A stretch of DNA of 64,000 nt from Faucicola sp902506225 (GTDB lineage: Bacteria > Pseudomonadota > Gammaproteobacteria > Pseudomonadales > Moraxellaceae), in the NCBI GenBank assembly GCA_902506225.1, contig LR733345.1, positions 2,170,001-2,234,000 on the forward strand, read 5' to 3'. Under the pieces are notes generated by a model, which made no database searches, was not told the DNA's origin, and saw only the letters and a list, made by a program, of their open reading frames with translations. Each line of letters starts with the position of its first letter. Within the stretch, counting starts at the first letter, position 1. Below are positions 41,989-50,328 of the stretch, one piece after another. Both the position numbers and the translations under genes were made by a program.

Positions 41989-42189
41989 TTAAACAGTAGA
42001 TTGTTTGTGAATTTTCATCGCTATTACTTGGCGAATCATTTCACTGATATGTTTTTTAGTATCATCATCTTGGGTTACAAGCCAATCACTCACATCTTTA
42101 TCCAGCAAATGCTGTTGTTCTCGCAAACGATTAAGATGGGAAATTTGTGTCGCTCTTTGAGCGTTTGAGAAATCGTATTCAGTTTGCAT
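41989..42189 (-). CDS. brnA: BrnA-like antitoxin
   Basis: Protein of 66 residues starting MQTEYDFSNAQRATQI, the hallmark N-terminus of BrnA antitoxins, followed by a basic helical region with DKDVSDWLVTQDDDTKKHISEMIRQVI in place of the usual ribbon-helix-helix part. BrnA neutralises the RNase BrnT and represses its own operon. The start codon overlaps the end of brnT by 11 nt, the normal toxin-first order of this system. The C-terminal half is divergent from typical BrnA, so autoregulation is less sure. Confidence 0.78.
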   Translation of the reverse strand: MQTEYDFSNAQRATQISHLNRLREQQHLLDKDVSDWLVTQDDDTKKHISEMIRQVIAMKIHKQSTV

Positions 42190-42445
42190 ATTGTTTTTCC
42201 TCGTTTTTGGTTGCTTTTCGTGCAGATATTAACCGAATCATATCATCATTATCCACATAGCAATAGACAACAACTAATAAGCGATTTGCCATTCCTAATA
42301 ATACAAATCTTGGTTCATCCTGGTCAAAATCTTCACGTACTAGCGCATTCGGGTCAAGTAATGCAATTTTTGCTTCATCAAAACTTACACCATGTTTGAT
42401 TTTATTACTCTCGGCTTTATTTTGGTCAAAAGTTATTTGTATCAA
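42179..42445 (-). CDS. brnT: BrnT family ribonuclease toxin (TTG start)
   Basis: Toxin of 88 residues (DUF497/BrnT fold): IQITFDQNKAESNKIKHGVSFDEAKIALLDPNALV, then EPRFVLLGMANRLLVVVYCYVDNDDMIRLISARKATKNEEKQYA. The KHGVSFDEA, RxLxV..Y and RLISARKAT elements match type II BrnT toxins, RelE-like RNases that inhibit translation. The frame lacks an ATG; TTG at 42445 with TAGGTC 8 nt upstream is the best start. It is AT-rich and lies on the same strand as, and 45 nt downstream of, the gspE-like gene. Confidence 0.85.
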   Translation of the reverse strand: MIQITFDQNKAESNKIKHGVSFDEAKIALLDPNALVREDFDQDEPRFVLLGMANRLLVVVYCYVDNDDMIRLISARKATKNEEKQYAN

Positions 42446-42490
42446 TTTAGCGACCTACATTCATTTTTTCATTAACACTAGAAAAATATA

Positions 42491-43996
42491 TCACATCTCT
42501 TTTTCTTTCGTCACCCGAAGCACTTCTTCCAGCGTGGTTTTCCCTGCCAACACTTTTTTTAGCCCATCGGCACGAATTGACGGTGTTTTGCTGCGCGCAT
42601 ATGCCTCTAACTCAAACTCGGCTGCTTGGCTATGAATCAGTTGTCGCAGTTTATCATCGACAGGCACCACTTCATAAATCGCAGTACGTCCCCGAAATCC
42701 TGATTGATTGCACTTCTCGCAGCCCACAGGTTTTGGCAATTTAATCTCTCCGACTTCGCCTATTTCAGTAAAAATCTGCTTTTGATAGGCATCGGCAAGC
42801 GTCCATGTATGACAATTCGGACACAAGGTACGCACTAGTCGCTGTGCCACCACGCCAATGAGGCTCGATGACAGCAAAAACGGCTCGACCCCCATATCTT
42901 GTAGCCGCGTCACCGCACCAATCGCCGTATTGGTATGCAGGGTCGAGAGTACCAAGTGACCTGTGAGTGACGCTTGCACCGCAATTTCTGCGGTCTCTAA
43001 ATCGCGAATCTCCCCCACCATCACCACGTCAGGGTCTTGGCGTAGCATGGCTCGCAAACTACGGGCAAAGGTCATATCCACTTTATTATTGACTTGGGTT
43101 TGCCCAATACCATCTAGCTGAAATTCAATCGGGTCTTCAGCGGTCAAAATATTACGGGTGTTATCGTTCAAATCCGTTAAAGCCGCGTACAGCGTCGTGG
43201 TTTTGCCCGAACCTGTCGGACCTGTGACCAGAATAATGCCGTGCGGGCGATGAATTAAGCGTTTAAGCTCGCTATAATCATTGTCTGACAAACCCAAATA
43301 GGTCATATTTAACCGACCCGCTTGTTTATCCAACAGCCGCATCACCACACGTTCACCAAAATTTGATGGCAAGGTGGACACCCGCACATCCACTTCTCGC
43401 CCAGCCAGACGTAATGAGATGCGTCCATCTTGCGGCACCCGTTTTTCAGCGATATCGAGTTTTGCCATCACCTTGATACGCGACACCAGTAGCGGTGATA
43501 GTTCCCGTTTTGGACTGACGATTTCTTTGAGCACCCCATCTACCCGAAAGCGCACCGATAGGCGTTTTTCAAAGGTTTCGATGTGAATATCTGAGGCGTT
43601 TAGGCGGATGGCTTCAGACAGTAGCGCGTTGATTAGCCGAATGATGGGCGCGTCATCTTCTTGGTCCATCAAGTCTTCCGTTTCGGGGACACTGTCAGCA
43701 AGACTCATCAAATCGGGATGGTCTTCAAGCCCAGCGGCAATATGCTGAGATTCCCCTGTGTTGCCTGCATAGACAGCGGCTAACTGCTTTTCAAAATCGT
43801 CACTTTGCGCCATGGCAAAAGTAAATGGCAGTGGCACCCCTGCTTGACTGGCAAAACGGTTGGCTTCGTTGATGGCTTCCATGGGGGTATCAGCCGTCAT
43901 CAACAACGTCGGCGGGGCAGTCAAATCTTGCGAGTATTGCAACAGCAGTTGATGACGTTTGGCAAAACTATAGGGCAAGGCAATCGGATTTAGCAT
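42491..43996 (-). CDS. gspE: GspE/PulE-family secretion ATPase
   Basis: Type II secretion or type IV pilus assembly-type ATPase, about 501 residues from ATG 43996 (the frame is open to 44146 without conserved sequence). An N1E-like N-terminal region precedes APIIRLINALLSEAIRLNASDIHIETFEKRLSVRFRVDG, which is characteristic of GspE. Walker A GPTGSGKTTT, Asp boxes, Walker B VVMVGEIRD, HLVLSTLHTN and the zinc-binding CPNCHTW...CEKCNQSGF are intact. No other secretion gene is adjacent, so it is an orphan locus; PilB was considered, but the N-terminal pattern favours GspE. Confidence 0.88.
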   Translation of the reverse strand: MLNPIALPYSFAKRHQLLLQYSQDLTAPPTLLMTADTPMEAINEANRFASQAGVPLPFTFAMAQSDDFEKQLAAVYAGNTGESQHIAAGLEDHPDLMSLADSVPETEDLMDQEDDAPIIRLINALLSEAIRLNASDIHIETFEKRLSVRFRVDGVLKEIVSPKRELSPLLVSRIKVMAKLDIAEKRVPQDGRISLRLAGREVDVRVSTLPSNFGERVVMRLLDKQAGRLNMTYLGLSDNDYSELKRLIHRPHGIILVTGPTGSGKTTTLYAALTDLNDNTRNILTAEDPIEFQLDGIGQTQVNNKVDMTFARSLRAMLRQDPDVVMVGEIRDLETAEIAVQASLTGHLVLSTLHTNTAIGAVTRLQDMGVEPFLLSSSLIGVVAQRLVRTLCPNCHTWTLADAYQKQIFTEIGEVGEIKLPKPVGCEKCNQSGFRGRTAIYEVVPVDDKLRQLIHSQAAEFELEAYARSKTPSIRADGLKKVLAGKTTLEEVLRVTKEKEM

Positions 43997-44163
43997 AGGG
44001 ATTATCAAATGAAATAAGCCAAGAAAAGATGCGTTCCATTGTAGCTTATCAACAGGACAAATCCTACCAAGGCGCATAAAAAGCCCCTGAGACAAGCTAT
44101 ATTTTGTTATACTAAAGCATTTTTTACTGATTGATAACCATGACAATCAAAATTTAAAAAGGG

Positions 44164-45021
44164 ATGACAATGACCCAAACCACTTTAACTCAAAATCCTG
44201 CGACCCAAAATTCTTTAAGCCAAAATACGCTGACCGCCCCAAACGACCTCCTACACATTGGTTCGCGCACGTTTACCTCTCGTTTGCTCGTCGGTACTGG
44301 CAAATATACAGATTTGGCACAAACAGGCGAAGCCATCGCTGCCAGCGGCGCAGAGATTGTTACGGTAGCCATTCGCCGCGTAAATATCGGGCAGAAAAAA
44401 GATGAACCCAATCTACTCGATGTGATTTCTCCCGAAAAATACACCATTCTGCCCAACACCGCTGGCTGTTTTGACGCGGCTAGCGCCGTTCGTACCTGTC
44501 AGTTAGCGCGTGAATTGTTGGATGGGCACAACCTTGTCAAACTTGAAGTATTGGGCGATGAAAAAAATCTGTATCCCAACGTCATCGAAACCGTGAAAGC
44601 CGCTAAGACCTTGATTGATGATGGCTTTGATGTGATGGTGTATACCTCAGATGACCCAATTGTTGCCAAAGAATTAGAGAGCATGGGCTGTGTAGCGATT
44701 ATGCCATTGGGCAGTTTGATTGGCTCAGGCTTAGGGCTATTAAATCGTCATACCTTAAGTCTGATCATCGAGCAGACCCAAGTGCCTGTTTTGGTGGATG
44801 CAGGTGTGGGTACCGCCAGTGATGCTGCCATTGCCTTGGAATTAGGCTGTGATGGTGTACTGATGAACACTGCGATTGCCCATGCGCAAAACCCTGTGTT
44901 GATGGCGTCTGCCATGAAACATGCGGTGGTGGCTGGACGTGAAGCCTTCTTGGCAGGTCGTATGCCAGCGCGTTATATGGCACAAGCTAGCTCGCCACAG
45001 ACTGGCTACTTTTTCCGCTAA
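44164..45021 (+). CDS. thiG: Thiazole synthase ThiG
   Basis: Forms the thiazole phosphate of thiamine from DXP, ThiS-thiocarboxylate and dehydroglycine. 285 residues, where about 260 are usual. The excess is an N-terminal leader of about 28 residues rich in Thr, Gln and Asn with a five-residue periodicity (TQNPA, TQNSL, SQNTL) encoded by 15-bp repeats. Core motifs: SRLLVGTGKYTD, VTVAIRRVNIG, the Schiff-base Lys in VKLEVLGDEKNLYPN, MPLGSLIGSGLGL, VDAGVGTASDAAIALELGCDGVLMNTAIA. No thiS gene precedes it. Confidence 0.95.
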   Translation: MTMTQTTLTQNPATQNSLSQNTLTAPNDLLHIGSRTFTSRLLVGTGKYTDLAQTGEAIAASGAEIVTVAIRRVNIGQKKDEPNLLDVISPEKYTILPNTAGCFDAASAVRTCQLARELLDGHNLVKLEVLGDEKNLYPNVIETVKAAKTLIDDGFDVMVYTSDDPIVAKELESMGCVAIMPLGSLIGSGLGLLNRHTLSLIIEQTQVPVLVDAGVGTASDAAIALELGCDGVLMNTAIAHAQNPVLMASAMKHAVVAGREAFLAGRMPARYMAQASSPQTGYFFR

Positions 45022-45049
45022 TTTATTATTTCACACTTAAGGACATCGC

Positions 45050-46408
45050 ATGCGTCTGCTCACCGCCATTGACCAGTTATTTATCTTACTTGAAAATCGC
45101 AATCAGCCGATGCACATTGGTGGGCTGTTCTTGTTTGAGATTCCCGATGGCGCAAGCGATACCTTTGTCAGTGATTTGGTGCAGCAGATGGTCACGCAAA
45201 AGACGCCGCCGAGTTTTCCGTTTAACCAAGTGTTATATCATTTAGCATGGTGGAAAACCGATGAAAACTTTGAAGTCGACCATCATTTTCGCCATATCGC
45301 CCTGCCGAAACCAGCACGCATCCGTGAGCTATTGACTTATGTGTCCCAAGAGCACAGCAAATTACTCAACCGTGCCAAACCGATGTGGGAATGTCACATC
45401 ATCGAGGGGATTGAAGGCAATCGTTTTGCGTTATATTTTAAGATTCACCATTCTATGGTCGATGGGATAGCGGCGATTCGTTTGGTCAAAAAATCGCTAT
45501 CAGAATCGCCAACCGAGCGGATTAGCTTGCCAATTTGGTCGCTAATGACCCGTCATCGTCACCAACTCGATGCTTTGATACCAGAAGATAAATCCCTTCT
45601 GCGTGTCGTCAAAGAGCAAGCGCTGGCTATCCCACCCGCCATCAAAGCCTTAGGTAAAAATGTGGTAGAGCGATTTGACAAAGATTACATTACCATCACC
45701 CAAGCGCCAGATAGCCCCCTCAACCAACCGGTATCAAGCTCACGGCGTATCTCTGCCCAATCTTATGAGCTTATTCGTTTTCAAACCATCGCCAAACATT
45801 ACGCAGTGACCGTCAATGATGTGATTTTGGCGATTTGTTCGGGCGCGTTACGCCGTTATTTGCTCGATATCAATGGCTTACCCAAAAAACCATTGATTGC
45901 TTTTGTACCCTTATCACTGCGCGATGACAACGATAGCGCAAGCCAACACGTTGGCAATCAAATTACCTTTATTTTAGCCAATCTTGCTACTCACCTTGCC
46001 GACCCTGTTGCCCGGTTAAAGACGATTAATGGCAGCACCAAAAATAGTAAAAAACGCTTTTCTCGGATGAAGCAAGCGTCGTCGATTATTTATAGTGGGG
46101 TTGCTTATAGCCGTGCAGGATTGCAGGTACTTACGGGTCTGTTTCCCGATTATCGCGGTTTTAACTTGATTATCTCAAATGTACCAGGCTCCCATCAGCC
46201 ATTGTATTGGCAAGGGGCAAAACTACAGGCGCTGTATCCTGCCTCGATTGTGCTCAATGACCAAGCGATGAATATCACCTTGTGTACTTACGTGGATAAA
46301 ATCGAGTTTTGTATCGTCACCTGTAGCCAAATATTGCCCCATAGCCAACGATTACTCACCTATATGGAAGAGGAAATTAGGCAATTTGAATCACTCATGA
46401 GGAACTAA
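45050..46408 (+). CDS. Wax ester synthase/diacylglycerol acyltransferase (WS/DGAT)
   Basis: Bifunctional acyltransferase of 452 residues of the AtfA family, making wax esters and/or triacylglycerol as storage lipid. The catalytic HHxxxDG motif is HHSMVDG near residue 138. The N-terminal LTAIDQLFILLENRNQPMHIGG and the C-terminal NVPGSHQPLYWQGAKL are family signatures (the ND/PLW region). Good AAGGA site 7 nt before the ATG. It lies 28 nt after thiG on the same strand. Neutral-lipid storage is well known in the related Acinetobacter. Confidence 0.93.
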   Translation: MRLLTAIDQLFILLENRNQPMHIGGLFLFEIPDGASDTFVSDLVQQMVTQKTPPSFPFNQVLYHLAWWKTDENFEVDHHFRHIALPKPARIRELLTYVSQEHSKLLNRAKPMWECHIIEGIEGNRFALYFKIHHSMVDGIAAIRLVKKSLSESPTERISLPIWSLMTRHRHQLDALIPEDKSLLRVVKEQALAIPPAIKALGKNVVERFDKDYITITQAPDSPLNQPVSSSRRISAQSYELIRFQTIAKHYAVTVNDVILAICSGALRRYLLDINGLPKKPLIAFVPLSLRDDNDSASQHVGNQITFILANLATHLADPVARLKTINGSTKNSKKRFSRMKQASSIIYSGVAYSRAGLQVLTGLFPDYRGFNLIISNVPGSHQPLYWQGAKLQALYPASIVLNDQAMNITLCTYVDKIEFCIVTCSQILPHSQRLLTYMEEEIRQFESLMRN

Positions 46409-46430
46409 GCTGTGCCAAACTTTTACAATA

Positions 46431-46457
46431 AAAAAACGGCAATGACTGCCGTTTTTT
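46431..46457. terminator. Bidirectional terminator between WS/DGAT and gltL
   Basis: Eleven-bp stem aaaaaacggca/tgccgtttttt with a 5-nt loop and T-runs on both strands. Confidence 0.9.
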
Positions 46458-46481
46458 AATGATATAAACTTTATCTTATCT

Positions 46482-47300
46482 TTAGTGATTTAAGATTTTT
46501 GACAAGAAATCTTTCGCGCGTTCGCTACGCGCACCGGCAAAGAATTCTTCACGGCTACAGTTTTCAACGATATGACCTTGATCCATAAAGATGATACGGT
46601 TGGCGACTTGGCGCGCAAAGCCCATTTCGTGGGTCACACACATCATGGTCATGCCTTCATTAGCAAGCTCAATCATCACCTCAAGCACCTCTTGAATCAT
46701 CTCAGGGTCAAGTGCGGAAGTTGGCTCATCAAACAGCATTGCAATCGGGTCCATACTAAGCGCACGCGCAATTGCTACCCGTTGCTGCTGACCGCCTGAC
46801 AATTCGGCAGGGTATTTTTTGGCATGCGCTGACAAACCCACGCGGTCAAGATAACCCAAGCCTTTTTTCTGCGCTTCAGACTGACTACGACCCAATACTT
46901 TGATTTGTGCTAAGGTCAAATTTTCTAAGACGGATAAATGCGGAAACAGTTCAAAATGCTGAAATACCATCCCTACCCGGCTACGTAGTTTTGGCAAGTC
47001 GGTTTCTTTGGCGCCGACCGATATGCCATCAATCAAGATTTCACCTTGTTGAAAGGCTTCAAGCCCATTGACGGTTTTGATTAAAGTTGATTTGCCGCTA
47101 CCTGATGGACCACAGATGACAGTCACATCGCCTTTGTGCACATGCGCGGTACAGTCGGTCAATACTTGAAAGTCGCCATACCATTTACTGATTTTGTTGA
47201 CATTAATCATGATATCAGGACTGGCGTGTCCACTGTTTGATACCAAGCCACCAAATTCGTTGAGCCAGGTGGTTTCATCAATTTTAGTAACTACTGACAT
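46482..47300 (-). CDS. gltL: Glutamate/aspartate ABC transporter ATP-binding protein
   Basis: ABC ATPase of 272 residues: Walker A GPSGSGKST, Q-loop FQHFELFPHLS, signature LSGGQQQR, Walker B AMLFDEP, VTHEM. It is about 30 residues longer than E. coli GltL at the N-terminus; ATG 47300 has an AAAGGAA site with 8-nt spacing, so the extension is probably real, although an internal ATG at 47210 would give the standard length. Last gene of gltIJKL. Its FGGLVSNSGH leader has no known function. Confidence 0.93.
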   Translation of the reverse strand: MSVVTKIDETTWLNEFGGLVSNSGHASPDIMINVNKISKWYGDFQVLTDCTAHVHKGDVTVICGPSGSGKSTLIKTVNGLEAFQQGEILIDGISVGAKETDLPKLRSRVGMVFQHFELFPHLSVLENLTLAQIKVLGRSQSEAQKKGLGYLDRVGLSAHAKKYPAELSGGQQQRVAIARALSMDPIAMLFDEPTSALDPEMIQEVLEVMIELANEGMTMMCVTHEMGFARQVANRIIFMDQGHIVENCSREEFFAGARSERAKDFLSKILNH

Positions 47301-47326
47301 GTTATTATTCCTTTATTCAATATTGA

Positions 47327-47998
47327 TTAAGCCATGCGAAAGCGTTTGCGTAGGTGGTTGACAGCGGTCGATGCGGTTAGACTGACCACAAAATAAAACG
47401 CCCCTGCCAGCAAGATATAGGGGGTGAGTAACCCCATCAAGTCACCGCGCACGTACGAGGCTCGGAAGAAATCCACCAAGCCAATCGCAAACACCAAGGT
47501 GGTATCTTGGAACAAAATAATCGACTGCTGTAGCAGTAGCGGAAACATCTTGCGAAACGCTTGTGGCAAAATAATAAAGCGCATGGTCTGACCATAAGTC
47601 ATACCCAAGGCTTTAGCGGCATTGACCTGTCCTTTGCCAATTGACTGGATACCCGCACGTACAATCTCAGAAAAATACGCGGCTTCAAACACCATAAATG
47701 CCACCACGCACGAAGTAAACGCCGTATCCAACGTCAAATACGTGCCTGTCACCAAGTTATACACCATCGGCACAGCAAAATAAAACCAAAGCAATACCAG
47801 TAGCAGCGGCACTGAACGGAAAAAGTTGACATACAGCTTGGCAGGCACGGCTAAAATTTTTATCCCTGACAACCGCATCAAGGCTAAAATCGTACCCAGC
47901 GCCAAACCGCCAATGATAGCTAAAAACAACACTTTGAAGGTGATCCATAAGCCACCCATCAACCCTGGCATTGCGGCTTGTAATTCCATCATATTCAT
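47327..47998 (-). CDS. gltK: Glutamate/aspartate ABC transporter permease GltK
   Basis: Permease of 223 residues with five or so transmembrane helices and the EAA loop QVNAAKALGMTYGQTMRFIILPQAFRKM. It pairs with GltJ; its ATG overlaps the gltJ stop (ATGA), indicating translational coupling and equal production. Sequence order GltJ-GltK-GltL matches the E. coli glutamate/aspartate system. Located in the inner membrane. Confidence 0.92.
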   Translation of the reverse strand: MNMMELQAAMPGLMGGLWITFKVLFLAIIGGLALGTILALMRLSGIKILAVPAKLYVNFFRSVPLLLVLLWFYFAVPMVYNLVTGTYLTLDTAFTSCVVAFMVFEAAYFSEIVRAGIQSIGKGQVNAAKALGMTYGQTMRFIILPQAFRKMFPLLLQQSIILFQDTTLVFAIGLVDFFRASYVRGDLMGLLTPYILLAGAFYFVVSLTASTAVNHLRKRFRMA

Positions 47999-48741
47999 GC
48001 GCCACCCCCATCGATTTGACCTTTGATGCGTAATTTTTTCTCAAGCCAAGTCATAAAATAAATCAACACCAAATTAAACAATAAATAAATAATCGTGGTA
48101 AAAGTATACACTTCGATATTGTTCTGGGTATATTCACTGATAGTTTTGGTTTGGCTAATCAGCTCAGTAACCCCGACCAATGAAGCGACTGAGGCATTCT
48201 TAAAACAGTTGGTAAGCTCAGAGCTCATCGGTGGCAGAATCACCCGAAACGCCTGTGGCAAGACGATATGGCGATACGTCTGTGGCAAGGTAAACCCGAG
48301 CGCATAGGCAGCATTGATTTGCCCTTTTGGCAACGATTCAATGCCCGTACGCACTTGCTCAGCGATGCGCGCAGCTGTAAATAACCCAAGACCAAGACTT
48401 GCCGAAATCACCGCCGAGGTATTTGGGTCCAACTCCTGAAACCACCATTTTTGTAAGGCAGGTGTCAGCCAAGTAGGTGCCACATAAAACCAAAAGAATA
48501 ACTGTATTAATAACGGAATGTTACGAAAAAAACTCACATAAGCCGTACCAATCGCTCTAGCAGTTTTGTTTGGTAAAGTACGCATAATACCTAAAATCGT
48601 ACCGATAATTAAGGCAATCAGCCAGCCACTGCCGCCAATGACCAACAGCCATTTAAAGCCTGTCAATAGCCACTGCCAGTAGACTTCGTTGCCTACGCCT
48701 GTTGGTTGCAGCAACACGCCCCAATTCCAACTATAATTCAT
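47995..48741 (-). CDS. gltJ: Glutamate/aspartate ABC transporter permease GltJ
   Basis: Permease of about 248 residues from ATG 48741, which begins MNYSWNWGVLLQP, a GltJ hallmark, after a GGGGGTGG ribosome-binding site. Conserved features: periplasmic loop before SFFRNIPLLIQLFFWFYV, and the EAA loop QINAAYALGFTLPQTYRHIVLPQAFRV. The spacer to gltI carries a perfect 11-bp hairpin with a U-tract, so gltJKL may be transcribed less than gltI. Confidence 0.93.
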   Translation of the reverse strand: MNYSWNWGVLLQPTGVGNEVYWQWLLTGFKWLLVIGGSGWLIALIIGTILGIMRTLPNKTARAIGTAYVSFFRNIPLLIQLFFWFYVAPTWLTPALQKWWFQELDPNTSAVISASLGLGLFTAARIAEQVRTGIESLPKGQINAAYALGFTLPQTYRHIVLPQAFRVILPPMSSELTNCFKNASVASLVGVTELISQTKTISEYTQNNIEVYTFTTIIYLLFNLVLIYFMTWLEKKLRIKGQIDGGGA

Positions 48742-48780
48742 TGCCACCCCCAAAATCCTGTCTAGCAAATTGATTTACCC

Positions 48781-48840
48781 AAAAACTAAAACTGACGTAA
48801 CCACAATTGATAGGTGATGACGTCAGTTTTATGTTGGATA
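48781..48840 (-). terminator. Terminator/attenuator between gltI and gltJ
   Basis: Perfect 11-bp arms aaaactgacgt (48788-48798) and acgtcagtttt (48830-48840) with a 31-nt loop and TTTTAGTTTTT after it on the minus strand. Probably partial, since gltJKL follow. Confidence 0.75.
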
Positions 48841-48892
48841 GTAACCTTCCTAACCTAGTTTGTTGTTATTCCATCAAACTCAACTCATCAAA

Positions 48893-49960
48893 CTAGGGTT
48901 TTGTTGCACTTGCAATTGCATTGCTTGCAGATGCCACATTACTCGCGCCCGTTGCTACTGCATTAACGGTAGCAGATGCGGCTGCATTAGCGACGTCTTT
49001 TGGTTGCGCGCCGTCATGCGGGTTTGCTAACAAGGCTTTTAAGTTGTCAGACATTTGGAAGTTCATGTTGATGTTTTTTGGTGGAATCGGTGACATGAAC
49101 CATTTTTTATAGATGTCGTTGATTTCACCTGATGAATAAGTCGCAACCAACGCATCATCGACTACTTTTTTGAATTCACTATCGTCTTTACGCATCATAC
49201 AGCCGTAAATTTCATACGATTGTGGGGTACCAACAATGACCCATTTGTTTGGATCTTTGGCTTTGGCTTTTTCACCCGCGAGCAGTACGTCATCCATCAT
49301 AAAGGCTGCCGCACGACCGCTTTCTAACATCAAGAAAGATTCGCCGTGGTCTTTGGCAGAAACGATGTTAATGCCCATTTTTTTGTCATCGTTGAGTTTT
49401 TTGATAAGACGCTCAGAGGTAGTACCTGCGGTTGTCACTAAGGTTTTGCCTTTTAAATCCGCAAAATCTTTGATACCTGAATCTTTAGCCGTTAATAAGC
49501 GCGTACCAATCTCAAAGAAGCCGTTTGAAAAAGCCACTTGTTTTTGGCGTTCTTCATTGTTGGTGGTTGAACCACACTCTAAGTCGACCGTACCATTTTG
49601 TACCAATGGGATACGGGTCTGTGAGGTTACGAGGTTGTAACGCACTTTAAGGTCTGGCATATTCAATTGTTTTTTGACTGCATCAACAATTTTTAATTGT
49701 AGGTCATGGGCATAACCCACAGGTTGGTTTGGCGTACCTGCGATATAAGAAAATGGAATTGAGGAGTCACGGTAACCCAGTACGATTTCCCCTGATTTTT
49801 TAATTTTATCGAGCGTTTTTTCACCAGTAGCTGCTGCCGCTGGCTGGCTACCTTCAGTCCCTGCCGCTTTGTTGTCGCTGGCTTTGTTACAACCTGCAAG
49901 ACCTAATGCCATAATAGCAACGGTTGCTAATGCGATTGGCTTTTTAGAGATTAAAATCAT
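48893..49960 (-). CDS. gltI: Glutamate/aspartate-binding lipoprotein GltI
   Basis: Family 3 solute-binding protein of 355 residues, about 50 longer than E. coli GltI. It has a lipobox LGLAGC near residue 24, whereas E. coli GltI is soluble and periplasmic. Core motifs: KSGEIVLGYRDSSIPFSY, VGYAHDLQLKIVDAVK, VDLECGSTTNNEERQKQVAFSNGFF, KTLVTTAGTTSERLIKKL, and KWFMSPIPPKNINMNF. The C-terminus adds about 35 residues made mainly of Ala, Ser, Val, Asn and Thr. AAGGA precedes the ATG at proper spacing. First gene of gltIJKL. Confidence 0.94.
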   Translation of the reverse strand: MILISKKPIALATVAIMALGLAGCNKASDNKAAGTEGSQPAAAATGEKTLDKIKKSGEIVLGYRDSSIPFSYIAGTPNQPVGYAHDLQLKIVDAVKKQLNMPDLKVRYNLVTSQTRIPLVQNGTVDLECGSTTNNEERQKQVAFSNGFFEIGTRLLTAKDSGIKDFADLKGKTLVTTAGTTSERLIKKLNDDKKMGINIVSAKDHGESFLMLESGRAAAFMMDDVLLAGEKAKAKDPNKWVIVGTPQSYEIYGCMMRKDDSEFKKVVDDALVATYSSGEINDIYKKWFMSPIPPKNINMNFQMSDNLKALLANPHDGAQPKDVANAAASATVNAVATGASNVASASNAIASATKP

Positions 49961-50328
49961 CCTATGATCCTTGTCGTATGATACGTTCTTAGTTAATCTT
50001 TTCGCTATGTCGCTGTCAATGCCAAATCGAGTGAAAAGATTCCCCCCATCTCTTTATGTTTATCCGTCCCTGTCCTTTATCATCCCTCATTGCACCCATT
50101 AAAATCTGGTAAAACCTTGCACAATGACTGATAAAAAATAGTTTAGGATACTCAAAATATTTAAAATGTGTGTTCATAGTAATTTACTTTTCTGTGTTGT
50201 GACAATAGATTTACAAAAAATATTTTTTTCGTCATCGACAATTTTTTTACCATTTTTTTGCTATTTGCTATTTTATCCCCATTTATAGCTCAATAAATTG
50301 ATTAAAACTCACTTAACATAGGTTATTT
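49961..50328. other. Divergent promoter region of gltI and hslO
   Basis: AT-rich spacer of 368 bp without coding character. Both promoters should lie here; I see no operator-like palindrome or structured RNA strong enough to call. Confidence 0.5.

Noticed and set aside
46482..49960. Second His/Lys/Arg importer
   Set aside because: Gene order, the GltJ start MNYSWNWGVLLQP and GltI motifs identify it as the glutamate/aspartate system.
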